Part shown: piece after piece, positions 26,783 to 35,567 of the stretch
Layout of the letters: every line of letters begins with the position of its first letter
Numbering within the stretch: position 1 is the stretch's first letter
Source of the DNA: Phycisphaerales bacterium
GTDB lineage: Bacteria; Planctomycetota; Phycisphaerae; Sedimentisphaerales; Anaerobacaceae
Direction: 5' to 3'
DNA length: 64,000 nt
Assembly: GCA_030602885.1 (NCBI GenBank)
Contig: JAUVYV010000002.1
Span: 1 to 64,000 of the forward strand
Made by a program: the position numbers and the translations under genes
Notes under the pieces: generated by a model
Told to the model about the DNA's origin: nothing
The model's database searches: none
The model's input: only the letters and a program-made list of their open reading frames with translations

Positions 26783-27871
26783 GTGAAGTCCCAAGCTATT
26801 TCAAGAAGGCAGTTTCTCAAAACTACGACCACCGCCGCCGTCACCTCCCTGGCCGCGACTGCACCGCTAATAGCCGGAACCCCCGATCCAAAACCGACAA
26901 AAGCCCAAGCGAACTGGATGAAGCTCGGCTATGGCATGTTCATCCACTTCGGCCCGAACACAATCGAAGGCGTCGGTTGGGGGGACGGCAGGTTTCCGCC
27001 TGAAAAGATTGTCTTCGAAAAGCTCGACATCGCACAGTGGGCCGACATAGCAGCAGAGGCGGGTATGAAATATGCCGTTCTTACAACCAAGCACGTGGAC
27101 GGCTTTTGCCTCTGGCCCGGCAAACACACCGAATACTCGGTCAAACACTCACCAATGAAAAAGGACCTCGTAAGATTGTTCGTGAATGAATTTCGAAAGG
27201 CAGGACTCAAAACCGGCTTCTACTACTGCCTGCTCGACCGAAACTTCTCCGCCTTTGAAAACGACGAAGTTTATAACGAGTACGTCCGCAACCAGATCAC
27301 TGAGCTGCTCACCGACTATGGTGACATCGTCGAGCTGTGGTTCGACGGTGCCTGGGTAAAGGACCACCCGACAGGCGATTGGCCCTGGGACCCTGCCTGG
27401 GAAAAGAACGCCAACTCAGGTCTTAAACACGGCGAAAGGTGGCAATGGCGGCAGCTTTACAACCTCATTCACAAACTCCAGCCGAACTGTCTGGTCCTGA
27501 ACAATTCAAGCAGCGACCGGCCCGGCTGGGTAAAGTACTTCCCCATCGACGCCAGAACCGCCGAGCACTTCGACTTCATTTACAGGGGGAAACTCTGTGA
27601 GCCCATAACCAATCCGGTCTTCACCAAGCCGGACGGCACGAAAGTCTTCCTGCCTCTGCAGTACGAAGAAACCATAACCCCCGGCTGGTTCTATAAAGAC
27701 GCAGATTACCTGATGCACCCCTCCGTCGAAACAATCTGCGACTGGTACAAAAGGGCAAGGAGTACAGAGGCAAATCTGCTCTTAAACGTGGGCCCGGACG
27801 CCGAAGGACTTATCCCCGATTACAACCGCTATTATTTAACTCTGGCGGCAAAACGACTGAAGCTACCTTGA
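26783..27871 (+). CDS. Tat-exported alpha-L-fucosidase (GH29)
   Basis: A 362-residue protein starting at GTG, with AAGGAG 8-9 nt upstream. A twin-arginine signal (ISRRQFLKTT) leads into a GH29 catalytic barrel: YGMFIHFGPNTIEG, YAVLTTKHVDGFCLW and the nucleophile Asp in VELWFDGAW (about 188). The C-terminal beta-sandwich of larger fucosidases is absent, leaving a catalytic domain only. Probably cleaves fucose from algal or host glycans outside the cytoplasm. Its closeness to murA (12 bp) may be read-through rather than a functional link. Confidence 0.88.
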   Translation: MKSQAISRRQFLKTTTTAAVTSLAATAPLIAGTPDPKPTKAQANWMKLGYGMFIHFGPNTIEGVGWGDGRFPPEKIVFEKLDIAQWADIAAEAGMKYAVLTTKHVDGFCLWPGKHTEYSVKHSPMKKDLVRLFVNEFRKAGLKTGFYYCLLDRNFSAFENDEVYNEYVRNQITELLTDYGDIVELWFDGAWVKDHPTGDWPWDPAWEKNANSGLKHGERWQWRQLYNLIHKLQPNCLVLNNSSSDRPGWVKYFPIDARTAEHFDFIYRGKLCEPITNPVFTKPDGTKVFLPLQYEETITPGWFYKDADYLMHPSVETICDWYKRARSTEANLLLNVGPDAEGLIPDYNRYYLTLAAKRLKLP

Positions 27872-27976
27872 ACCTCTCACAACAGACAGCCGGTGTTCTC
27901 ACCTCTCGGCTGATGAAGACTCCCAACCGAACGAGCAGGCAATGTCAAGACCCGCTGGCACCATTTGACTTGGCTT

Positions 27977-28660
27977 TTATTCCACCCGTGTGCAGTGCCC
28001 GTATATGTGGACTATAGACAACACCGGTGAACGTGAAATGCCGCCCGGGTTAATACCGAGCTGACCTTCCGGAATGGGGACACCTAATTCAGAGAAATAC
28101 TCCTGCCATACAGGAAAGACAACTCCTGTACAGGGGTCATTAAACGTCATCGGCTGTAACGCGAACAGCGGCTTGTTATCACTGGCTCGTAAGAATATTT
28201 CATAAACAAGTTCGGAGCAATAGTAGGCATCATTGCCGATAACGAAGCATTTATCGTACGACTTTCCCTTCAACGCAATCGCTTCCTTAACCGCGGAAAC
28301 TATCAGATGACGAAAGGAAGGTTTTAGACGTCCTATGAGAACTTTCGCCCGACCCCCTGCGTCAAAACTTCGGTCAAGAAAATATTCTAATGGGGTTATA
28401 ACCACACCACTCTGCACTGCTTCAATAACAGCCAAATTGTTGTTGGCATCTGTTACCGCAATGCCAATATGTGAAAGGTTCGCCCCATTGTACCCTGTAG
28501 TGACCTTCTCAATGGCGTCGCAAAGGCCCCCACAGTCCATGTCCTGAAAGAGCAAATCTCCTTCCCGAAGCGCAAAACCCTCTCCTTCGCTGCGGATATT
28601 CCGCGTGCATGCAGGGACTGTCAGGCACGCAGCCAGTAAAACAATAGTCAGTTTTCCCAT
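27977..28660 (-). CDS. YiiX-like NlpC/P60-superfamily lipoprotein
   Basis: A 227-residue protein with a lipoprotein signal (VPAC lipobox near residue 18). The mature part fits the circularly permuted papain-like (YiiX/YebB) fold: EGDLLFQDMDCGGLCDAIE, His in ANLSHIGIAV, a following VIEAV acidic residue, and the nucleophile Cys in DAYYCSELVYEI. Family members cleave amide or ester bonds in cell-wall peptides or lipids; the substrate is unknown. Monocistronic by appearance. Confidence 0.82.
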   Translation of the reverse strand: MGKLTIVLLAACLTVPACTRNIRSEGEGFALREGDLLFQDMDCGGLCDAIEKVTTGYNGANLSHIGIAVTDANNNLAVIEAVQSGVVITPLEYFLDRSFDAGGRAKVLIGRLKPSFRHLIVSAVKEAIALKGKSYDKCFVIGNDAYYCSELVYEIFLRASDNKPLFALQPMTFNDPCTGVVFPVWQEYFSELGVPIPEGQLGINPGGISRSPVLSIVHIYGHCTRVE

Positions 28661-28979
28661 ACGGGACGAAAAATCAAAAAACCTGTTTTTTTGTCTTTCA
28701 ATTATCGTTGCGTCACCAACAATTGTCCCTCATTTTACTATTCTCTGCCTGGGGCTTACAACACCAAAGTATAAAAAGCCATTTGCACTGTAGGCTCATT
28801 TTCAGTTATCATGCTGGGACATGAGCTATGTCAGATACAAACGGCCGAGGCCAATGGTGAAAATGTCATTTTTCATTGCTCCCGGAATTACCAAAACGGT
28901 TTTCTTCTTAACCCACACTTAACCGTATTCTCGAGGCCGAACTTAAACGAAAAGTATGAAATATCAGGAGTGATCACAG
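28661..28979. other. Divergent intergenic region, no gene
   Basis: Separates the YiiX-like lipoprotein (minus) and the aldo/keto reductase (plus). A 63-codon open frame at 28811 has no ribosome binding site or family likeness. The region is AT-richer than its surroundings and presumably holds promoters for both genes, but none is clear enough to call. Confidence 0.35.
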
Positions 28980-29882
28980 ATGGGAAAGATAAAGCGGCGT
29001 GAATTCCTCACGAGGTCCGTTGCGAGCGTCGGTGGCGTGATACTTGGCTCAAGACTCGCTGTCGGCCGGCAAGAGAGAATTGAAACATACGACCCGTTTG
29101 AAATCGTCCCGCTCGGCAAAACCGGTCTCAAAGTTACCCGCCTCGGCGCAGGCACCGGCGCACACGGCGGCAATCACAGCTCCAACCAGAAACGAATGGG
29201 CCAGGAGAAATTCGAAGCCCTCCTCAAAGCGGAATACGACCGTGGCATCCGGATGTTCGACCTTGCCGATGCGTACGGAACGCACCCGTTCCTTCGCCCT
29301 GCCCTAAGTGCCATACCCCGTGACAAGTATGTCCTTGTCTCCAAAGTAAGCACCTGGCGCACTCCCGAGGATGAACGTGGAAAACCAGATGTCACCATCC
29401 GGCGGTTCCTCAAGGAAATAGACACCGATTACATCGACCTTGTCCTGCTGCACTGCGTCATGAGCGGCGACTGGCCCCGGCAGCTCCGCAAAGAAATGGA
29501 CATCATGGCCAAACTCAAGGAAAAAGGAATCATCCGCGCTCACGGTGTATCATGTCACTCTGTTGCCGCCCTCGAAGCCGCCGCCAAAGAGCCCTGGGTC
29601 GATTCCGTCCACGCTCGCATAAACGCCTACGGTACCGAGATGGATGACAATCCGGAAAAAGTTGTCCCGGTCCTGAAGAAAATCCACGGTGCAGGAAAGG
29701 GCATCGTCGCAATGAAGCTCGTCGCAAACGGCGAGTTCAAGTATGACAAAGACAAAATAAGCCGCTCGATTGAATATGTTCTCGGACTTAACTGTGTGGA
29801 TATGATGATTGTCGGCTTCGAGACACCAAATGAAATCGACGACTTTGCAGGACGTGTCCAAAAAGTCCAAAAGCATACCTAA
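28980..29882 (+). CDS. Tat-exported aldo/keto reductase
   Basis: A 300-residue protein. It starts with a twin-arginine signal (IKRREFLTRS) and then an aldo/keto reductase barrel: GKTGLKVTRLGAG, catalytic Asp and Tyr in MFDLADAYGT, Lys in YVLVSKVST and His in DLVLLHCVM. Export of an NAD(P)-dependent enzyme through Tat, with cofactor already bound, is typical for planctomycete secreted oxidoreductases. AGGAG lies 9 nt before the ATG. Substrate unknown; probably sugar or aldehyde. Confidence 0.87.
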   Translation: MGKIKRREFLTRSVASVGGVILGSRLAVGRQERIETYDPFEIVPLGKTGLKVTRLGAGTGAHGGNHSSNQKRMGQEKFEALLKAEYDRGIRMFDLADAYGTHPFLRPALSAIPRDKYVLVSKVSTWRTPEDERGKPDVTIRRFLKEIDTDYIDLVLLHCVMSGDWPRQLRKEMDIMAKLKEKGIIRAHGVSCHSVAALEAAAKEPWVDSVHARINAYGTEMDDNPEKVVPVLKKIHGAGKGIVAMKLVANGEFKYDKDKISRSIEYVLGLNCVDMMIVGFETPNEIDDFAGRVQKVQKHT

Positions 29883-30343
29883 ACTACCCCGGACCGCGCC
29901 TTGCCAAAACCAACAACCATTGAACTTCTCTCAAATCCCGGACTTGCCCAGGTTCGCAAACGAGATATTATTACGATTAACTATCTTACAAAAATTGAAC
30001 GAAAAAAAGCCAGATTCCAAAAAGACAGAATCTGGCTTCGGAGGAGGGTGATGAAAAGCCAACTAAAATGACAACTATAAAACCCTTCGACAACCCCGGT
30101 CAGTTCCCTGTATGTAGTAATCGAAAAACGACCTCAATTTTCTTTAGGGAATTTTGTCAAACAACAACACTTTTCACCACCTGAAATCAAGCATGGAACT
30201 CAAAAAACAGCATCTTTTTTCGATTTCCAAAGAAATCCCCGATATTCGTTCAAAAAGCCGGGGTATTTTACGCTTGATTACCTGAGCTTGTTCTCATATT
30301 TTAACCATTATATTGTTATTTCTTTATTTCTTGGAGTTCGCCG
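29883..30343. other. Gap with a minus-strand terminator and the panB promoter region
   Basis: No protein gene was found. An intrinsic terminator for minus-strand transcription is at 30001-30037 although no minus-strand gene lies upstream of it. On the plus strand TTGATT and TATTTT, 17 nt apart (about 30275-30303), are a plausible promoter for panB. A CCCCG...CGGGG stem near 30236-30266 is weak. Confidence 0.5.
30001..30037 (-). terminator. Orphan intrinsic terminator
   Basis: On the minus strand a 10-bp stem (AGCCAGATTC / GAATCTGGCT) with a 10-nt loop is followed by seven T residues. The plus strand lacks a T-tract, so it serves minus-strand RNA. The only minus-strand sequence upstream of it before panB is about 300 nt of non-coding DNA, so it may end an unrecognised small RNA. 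Confidence 0.75.
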
Positions 30344-31198
30344 ATGGCCGCCGGAATCACGATTGCAGATCTGCTCGAGGCCAAAGCCGCTGGCCGCAAG
30401 GTCGTTGCGGTTAGTTGCTACGACTACACCACCGCCCGGCTGGTGGCGCAGGCGGATGTGGATATGATACTCGTCGGTGACTCAGCCGCCCAGCTTATGC
30501 TCGGCCACGACTCGACCCTGCCCGCCACAATGGATTTCATGGTTGCCATCACCGCGGCCGTCCGAAGAGGCGCCCCAAATGTCTGCCTCGTCGCCGATAT
30601 GCCTTTCCTCTCTTATCAGCTCGGCACAAGCGAAGCTGTAAGAAACGCCGGCCGTTTCGCCGCCGAAGCAGGCGCACAAATGATAAAAATCGAGGCAACA
30701 AACGCATATCTCGACGTCATAAAAGCACTCAGTGACGCCGGCCTTGCCGTTATGGCACACATCGGCATCCGACCCCAGCACATCACCAAAATCGGACGCT
30801 TCAAAGCCGAAGCTACCACCGCCGAAATGGCGCTCGAGATGATCGCCCTGGCCCAGCAGATGACCGGAGCAGGCGCTCTGTCACTGCTGCTCGAAGGAAC
30901 CGCCGCCGAGGTCGCCGAAATCGTCACCGCCCAAACCGATGTCCCCGTCATAAGCTGTGGCTCAGGCCCCGGCTGCGACGGCCAAATACTCATCGCACCC
31001 GATATACTCGGCCTGACCACCGGGGCAAAACCAAAGTTCGCTAAAAACTACGCAAACCTCGCCGAGCTCACCGTCAAAGCGATTACCGAATACGCAAACG
31101 AAGTCCGTGCCGGAAAATACCCCGACCGTGACCATAGCTACCACATGAAACCCGGACAGCTTGAACGCTTAAATCAGCTCCTGAGCAGCTCGGCTTAG
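30344..31198 (+). CDS. panB: 3-methyl-2-oxobutanoate hydroxymethyltransferase
   Basis: A 284-residue PanB, which makes ketopantoate for pantothenate and coenzyme A. The metal-binding Asp in MILVGDSAAQLMLGHD, Asp in CLVADMPFLSY, IKIEA and the catalytic Glu in LLLEGTAAE are present. The GHDSTLPATMD segment is diagnostic. GGAG precedes the ATG. The DUF6941-like gene follows 48 bp later. Confidence 0.96.
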   Translation: MAAGITIADLLEAKAAGRKVVAVSCYDYTTARLVAQADVDMILVGDSAAQLMLGHDSTLPATMDFMVAITAAVRRGAPNVCLVADMPFLSYQLGTSEAVRNAGRFAAEAGAQMIKIEATNAYLDVIKALSDAGLAVMAHIGIRPQHITKIGRFKAEATTAEMALEMIALAQQMTGAGALSLLLEGTAAEVAEIVTAQTDVPVISCGSGPGCDGQILIAPDILGLTTGAKPKFAKNYANLAELTVKAITEYANEVRAGKYPDRDHSYHMKPGQLERLNQLLSSSA

Positions 31199-31246
31199 GT
31201 GATATCGAACTATAACTTGGCTTGTTACACTCTTTAGGATTTGTAA

Positions 31247-31687
31247 ATGGCGAACGTAGCGCCAATTCTGCTCTCGGCAATTATCTGTGACCGGGTCATA
31301 TTCGACAAGCTTACCGGTATGCCCAGCGTCATCAACATCATCCAGACCATCAACGCCCCACGATTCCCCGTCCGCCACGAACAGCTTATCTTTTTCGTCG
31401 AGCTGACAAACGGCCACGGAAAAACAACCACAAAAGTCCGACTCGTCGATTCCAGCCAACAGGACAAGATTCTCTTCGAGCAGACCGGCGCCATCGAATT
31501 CAAGGACGTAAAGCAGATCGTCACACTCGCAATAAACCTGCGAGGCATCGTCTTCCACAAACCAGCCGAATACCGATTCCAGCTCTTCGCCGAAGACACT
31601 CTGCTCGGCGAACGACGCATCCTCTGCAGACAAATCGACCTGCCCCCGCAAAAACGCCCATTTAGTAAACCCGAGCCGCTCACCTGA
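31247..31687 (+). CDS. Conserved hypothetical protein (DUF6941-like)
   Basis: A 146-residue protein with a predicted beta-sandwich. It opens APILLSAIICDRVIFDKLTG, continues with PSVINIIQTINAPRFPVRHE and ends with a hydrophilic, proline-rich tail. The pattern resembles the DUF6941 proteins of unknown function; this is recalled, not searched. It lacks a signal peptide. It is 48 bp after panB and may share its transcript. Confidence 0.65.
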   Translation: MANVAPILLSAIICDRVIFDKLTGMPSVINIIQTINAPRFPVRHEQLIFFVELTNGHGKTTTKVRLVDSSQQDKILFEQTGAIEFKDVKQIVTLAINLRGIVFHKPAEYRFQLFAEDTLLGERRILCRQIDLPPQKRPFSKPEPLT

Positions 31688-31797
31688 GCTGCCAGCCTTC
31701 AACGACGCCGCAATTTTTGAAATGGCCTGGCAATCGTTTTTGCGGTAATATACTCTGAATCACGAAACCCGTTGCACCAAAGGATTCAATCGCTGTT

Positions 31798-32919
31798 ATG
31801 ACTCATCAGGATAACAATACAGAACCGTCGACCGAGGCGACATTCAGCAAAACGCTTCGACCGGCCTTGATTACCTCGCGACGCATCCTAACCGAATACT
31901 CCACACCGCTGAGGCATCTGTTGGCCGGCCTGGCTGACGAGTCAATACCAACCGTTCTGATCTGTCCTGCCAGATGCGACGCCGGTTCGATTGTCCCGCC
32001 CACCGTCGAGGTCATTCAGCACCCGGCTTTCGAAGTGCCCCTCACCGGGTACTACAACAGAAAGATTCTCCTTGAGCGACTCGCAAAGCTGCAAACCAAC
32101 ATCCTGCACTGCCTGTGCGAAAGCAAGGCTTATTTTACAAGATGGCTGTCCCGACAAATGGCGGTGCCCTATGTCATAACGGTAAATTCACTCCAGAAAC
32201 GGTGGCCTCGCCTGTCCGTCTCACTGAGGCGATGCGCGAGAATTATTGTCCCGGCCAGGACCATCGCCGACAGTCTCAGCGCCACTCGCCACAAGCTCAC
32301 CGAGCGCATCGAGCAGATCAATGTCGGCACATTCACGAGCCGAGGTGTTATCTGCTTCGCCGACACCGACCGTGTCGCCGGCGTGGTTATAGCCGCTCGG
32401 CTGGGCAATGTCCGTGATTTTGAGAATCTGTTTGGCGCTCTGCGCCATCTGGCTATTGACGGCCACGAATTCATGATCGTCCTGACAGGCACAGGCCGAG
32501 CACAAAAGCCGCTCTGGAAACTGCTCAGCGGGCTCGGCATGCTGCAGATGGTAACCTTTATCCCCGAATGGCAAAACGCCGATGCGCTTCTGGCTGCCGG
32601 TGACATCTTCATTCGACCCAAACCAGGCAACGCCTTCAACCCGCTGCTGCTCGAGGCAATGAGCGCCGGTGCAGCCGTGGCCGCCTGCACCGGAGGCGTT
32701 GACGACCTGATTATTGCCGACCAGACCGCCCTGACCTTCGACTCCGAAGATGAGCTGAGCATATACAACTGCCTGAAACGGCTTTTCGACAGAAAAGAGA
32801 TGGCACGCAAACTCGGCAGAAACGCACAGCGATATCTCAAAGAAAACCACACCGTCAGCCGGATGGTCGCCGATACGCTCGGCATCTATTCCGACGCCAG
32901 AGAATGGTTCAAAGACTGA
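31798..32919 (+). CDS. Glycosyltransferase, family 4-like
   Basis: A 373-residue GT-B fold enzyme. The C-terminal Rossmann half shows the GT4 pattern: VVIAARLGNVRDFENLF, FIPEWQNADALLAAGDIFIRP, and the donor-binding EAMSAGAAVAACTGGVDDLI with conserved Glu. The N-terminal half is more divergent and has no signal peptide. It probably uses a nucleotide sugar to build an envelope glycan; donor and acceptor are unknown. Convergent with dapA. Confidence 0.82.
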   Translation: MTHQDNNTEPSTEATFSKTLRPALITSRRILTEYSTPLRHLLAGLADESIPTVLICPARCDAGSIVPPTVEVIQHPAFEVPLTGYYNRKILLERLAKLQTNILHCLCESKAYFTRWLSRQMAVPYVITVNSLQKRWPRLSVSLRRCARIIVPARTIADSLSATRHKLTERIEQINVGTFTSRGVICFADTDRVAGVVIAARLGNVRDFENLFGALRHLAIDGHEFMIVLTGTGRAQKPLWKLLSGLGMLQMVTFIPEWQNADALLAAGDIFIRPKPGNAFNPLLLEAMSAGAAVAACTGGVDDLIIADQTALTFDSEDELSIYNCLKRLFDRKEMARKLGRNAQRYLKENHTVSRMVADTLGIYSDAREWFKD

Positions 32920-32962
32920 CCACCGTTAATTCGGGCTCTTCCGTCCCTCCACAGCCCTCAAG

Positions 32963-33835
32963 CTAATCCAAAAGCCCGTACTCTTGAAGCGTCTGCTCAA
33001 GCGCTGCCTTTTGGCTGTCCTCCATAGGCGTCATCGGAAGACGCATCTCATCGGAAGCCATGTTGAGCATCGACATCGCCGCCTTGATTGGTATCGGGTT
33101 CGTCGCCAGAGAAAGTAGTCCTCTGCTCAACGCAAACAGCTTCTTGTGCCACTTCAGTGCCATGCCAAAATCACCCTCCAAAATGGCGTCCGTCATTGCC
33201 TTGACATCCGCCGGCACAATATTGGCCACCACGCTTATCACACCTTTGCCGCCGACAGAGGCGATCGGCAGCGTCATCGAATCATCTCCCGACAAAATCG
33301 TCAAATCGCACTGCGTTGCGATTCCGCTGACGTGGTCCATCTGTCCAGTCGCATCTTTTACCGCCACGATATTCTCGACCTCTGCCAGACGCACTATCGT
33401 CGCGGCCGTCATACCCGCGCCGCATCTGCCCGGTATGTCGTACAGCACGACCGGCAAATCGACCTCTTCCGCTATCGCCGCAAAATGCTGATAGAAACCC
33501 TCCTGCGTCGGCTTGTTGTAGTACGGGTCCACCTGCAACGTGGCATCCGCCCCAACCTTCTTCGAAAACGCTGCAAGCTCTATCGCCTCAGCCGTCGAGT
33601 TCGAACCCGCTCCGGCGATTACCGGAACCTGACCCGCAACCGTTTTCACAACCCGCTCAATAACCTTCTTGTGCTCGTTATGACTCAGCGTCGGTGATTC
33701 GCCGGTCGTCCCCACCGGCACTATCCCGTCTATACCGTGTTCAAGCTGAAACTCAATCAGCTCATCCAGCGTTTGAAAGTCGATTTCACCTTCACTGAAA
33801 GGCGTTACCAATGCTACCATAGCTCCTGCAAACAT
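32963..33835 (-). CDS. dapA: 4-hydroxy-tetrahydrodipicolinate synthase
   Basis: A 290-residue DapA, which condenses pyruvate and aspartate semialdehyde. GTTGESPTLSHNEH near residues 43-56, the catalytic Tyr in VVLYDIPGRCG and the Schiff-base Lys in IVAVKDATGQ are visible, and the length is normal. It follows pdxJ by 12 bp on the minus strand, so the two are co-transcribed although in different pathways. Confidence 0.96.
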   Translation of the reverse strand: MFAGAMVALVTPFSEGEIDFQTLDELIEFQLEHGIDGIVPVGTTGESPTLSHNEHKKVIERVVKTVAGQVPVIAGAGSNSTAEAIELAAFSKKVGADATLQVDPYYNKPTQEGFYQHFAAIAEEVDLPVVLYDIPGRCGAGMTAATIVRLAEVENIVAVKDATGQMDHVSGIATQCDLTILSGDDSMTLPIASVGGKGVISVVANIVPADVKAMTDAILEGDFGMALKWHKKLFALSRGLLSLATNPIPIKAAMSMLNMASDEMRLPMTPMEDSQKAALEQTLQEYGLLD

Positions 33836-33847
33836 CTCTATTCTCCT

Positions 33848-34579
33848 TTAACCTCCACGGCTGAACTTCTCTATCAACCTTATCATTTCAGCAGTCGCTT
33901 CTCTGATTCCCACAAACACACTCCTTGCGACTATGCTGTGGCCGATATTGAATTCACAAAGCCCCGCAATCCTCGCCACAGGCCCGATGTTCCGATACGT
34001 CAGACCGTGACCCGCATGAACAACCAGCTTTTTCTTAATTCCCAAATCCTTCCCCGCCTCTAATTCAGCTAACCGTTTCATTACCTCCTTCTCACCTTTC
34101 GCGTTTGCATACATCCCCGTATGAAGCTCAATTGCATCGCACCGTGCCTCAGCAGATGCCTCTATCTGCTCGGCCTGCGGAGCGATAAAAGTGCTCACCA
34201 AGATCCCTTTGGCGTGCATCCGCTTGACCACCTCGACAAGCCGCTTGTTGTTTTTCGCACAGTCAAGCCCGCCCTCGGTCGTCAGCTCGGCACGCTTCTC
34301 AGGCACTAACGTCACCTGCTCAGGCCTCAGCCGCTCGGCTATCTTCACTATCTCCTCCGCCATGCACATCTCTAAGTTCAGCTTACACGCCACCGTCTCT
34401 TTCAGTATCTCCACATCCCTGTCGCAGATGTGACGTCTGTCCTGCCGCAGATGCACCGTTATCCCGTTCGCACCGGCTAATTCGCACTCCGCCGCCGCCC
34501 ACACTGGGTCCGGCTCATCGGTCAGCCGGGCCTGCCTCACCGTAGCAACATGGTCTATATTTACATTCAAAACCGCCAT
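33848..34579 (-). CDS. pdxJ: Pyridoxine 5'-phosphate synthase
   Basis: About 243 residues from the ATG at 34579 (MAVLNVNIDHVATVRQAR), chosen over one five codons upstream because GAGGGA is well spaced from it. PdxJ condenses deoxyxylulose 5-phosphate with amino-acetone phosphate in the DXP-dependent route to vitamin B6. INVDHV-type active-site start, ITVHLRQDRRHI and the C-terminal EFNIGHSIVARSVFVG are diagnostic. First gene of the pdxJ-dapA pair. Confidence 0.94.
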   Translation of the reverse strand: MAVLNVNIDHVATVRQARLTDEPDPVWAAAECELAGANGITVHLRQDRRHICDRDVEILKETVACKLNLEMCMAEEIVKIAERLRPEQVTLVPEKRAELTTEGGLDCAKNNKRLVEVVKRMHAKGILVSTFIAPQAEQIEASAEARCDAIELHTGMYANAKGEKEVMKRLAELEAGKDLGIKKKLVVHAGHGLTYRNIGPVARIAGLCEFNIGHSIVARSVFVGIREATAEMIRLIEKFSRGG

Positions 34580-34757
34580 TAACGAATCCCTCACAAAACA
34601 GCCAAATTATAACGCCGCATCACTTTCCATCAAGTAATATTCTGTTGCCATATTCGGTCGCTTCTCTTATCATATCTGCCCAATCGCACCGACGAGAATG
34701 TTGCTCTTACCGCCAAGGCCGCATTGATTCCGTGACGGTCTTGTAGCACGCAGGAAT

Positions 34758-35393
34758 ATGGCAATGAAACTGAGCTGGGCCAATCGAATCACGATTACCC
34801 GCATACTCCTTATCGTGCCCTTCGTCATCTTTATGCTCAAGATAAACAGTCCCGGCCTTACCGACTCGATGCGAAACCTCATCCGATACGCAGCTATTCT
34901 CATCTTTTTCGTAATGGCCGCCAGTGACGGACTCGACGGCTTCCTCGCACGCCGCAACGGTCAGGTCACAAAGCTCGGCTCCTTCCTCGACCCGACCGCA
35001 GATAAGCTGCTTATGACCTGTGCTTGTCTGCTCCTGTCTTCGGACAGGGGCGGCGTTGACGGCTTTCTGCTGCCGCCGACGGTGGCGGTCTTGATAGTCG
35101 GCAAGGATGTGCTGCTTCTTGTCGGTTTTGTCATCGTATATTTCATCACGGGAAAAGTCCGCATCGTCCCCGTATTTGTTGGCAAGGTCGCCACAACGCT
35201 CCAGCTTTCAATGGTGGCGGGTATCCTGATTGCCCCGGAGGTTTCTTCGGTTTTCCCCGGCTGGATTTGGTCCCTGCGATTTCTCTGGTGGTCGGCCGCT
35301 GCCACCGCTGTCCTCGCCATGCTCATCTACATCCGCAATGGAAGCCGGTTCATCGAGGAGTACGACCAGACCGTCAACGGTAAAGTTGCGTAG
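34758..35393 (+). CDS. pgsA: CDP-alcohol phosphatidyltransferase (PgsA-type)
   Basis: A 211-residue membrane enzyme with the CDP-alcohol phosphatidyltransferase signature DG-x2-AR-x8-G-x3-D-x3-D, seen as SDGLDGFLARRNGQ followed by LGSFLDPTADK. The opening LSWANRITITRILLIVPFV is typical of PgsA, which makes phosphatidylglycerol phosphate. About six hydrophobic segments are present. PgsA over another alcohol acceptor is inferred from the N-terminal pattern. Confidence 0.88.
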   Translation: MAMKLSWANRITITRILLIVPFVIFMLKINSPGLTDSMRNLIRYAAILIFFVMAASDGLDGFLARRNGQVTKLGSFLDPTADKLLMTCACLLLSSDRGGVDGFLLPPTVAVLIVGKDVLLLVGFVIVYFITGKVRIVPVFVGKVATTLQLSMVAGILIAPEVSSVFPGWIWSLRFLWWSAAATAVLAMLIYIRNGSRFIEEYDQTVNGKVA

Positions 35394-35567
35394 CCGATAC
35401 TCACCTATCACCGTTTACAGTTGAAAAACCGGCCGGCGAATATTTGACTTCGCTCCGAATTACAGGTATCCTCATACCCGCAGCAATCAAAGTCGCAGCC
35501 AGGGTGGCTTCGGACATAAGCACTTTCACAATAGCCTGCAGGTACGAATAATTGGAAGGAATTACCG

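Noticed and set aside
28811-29002. 63-codon frame before the aldo/keto reductase
   Set aside because: No ribosome binding site, no resemblance to a family, and it overlaps the reductase start in another frame.
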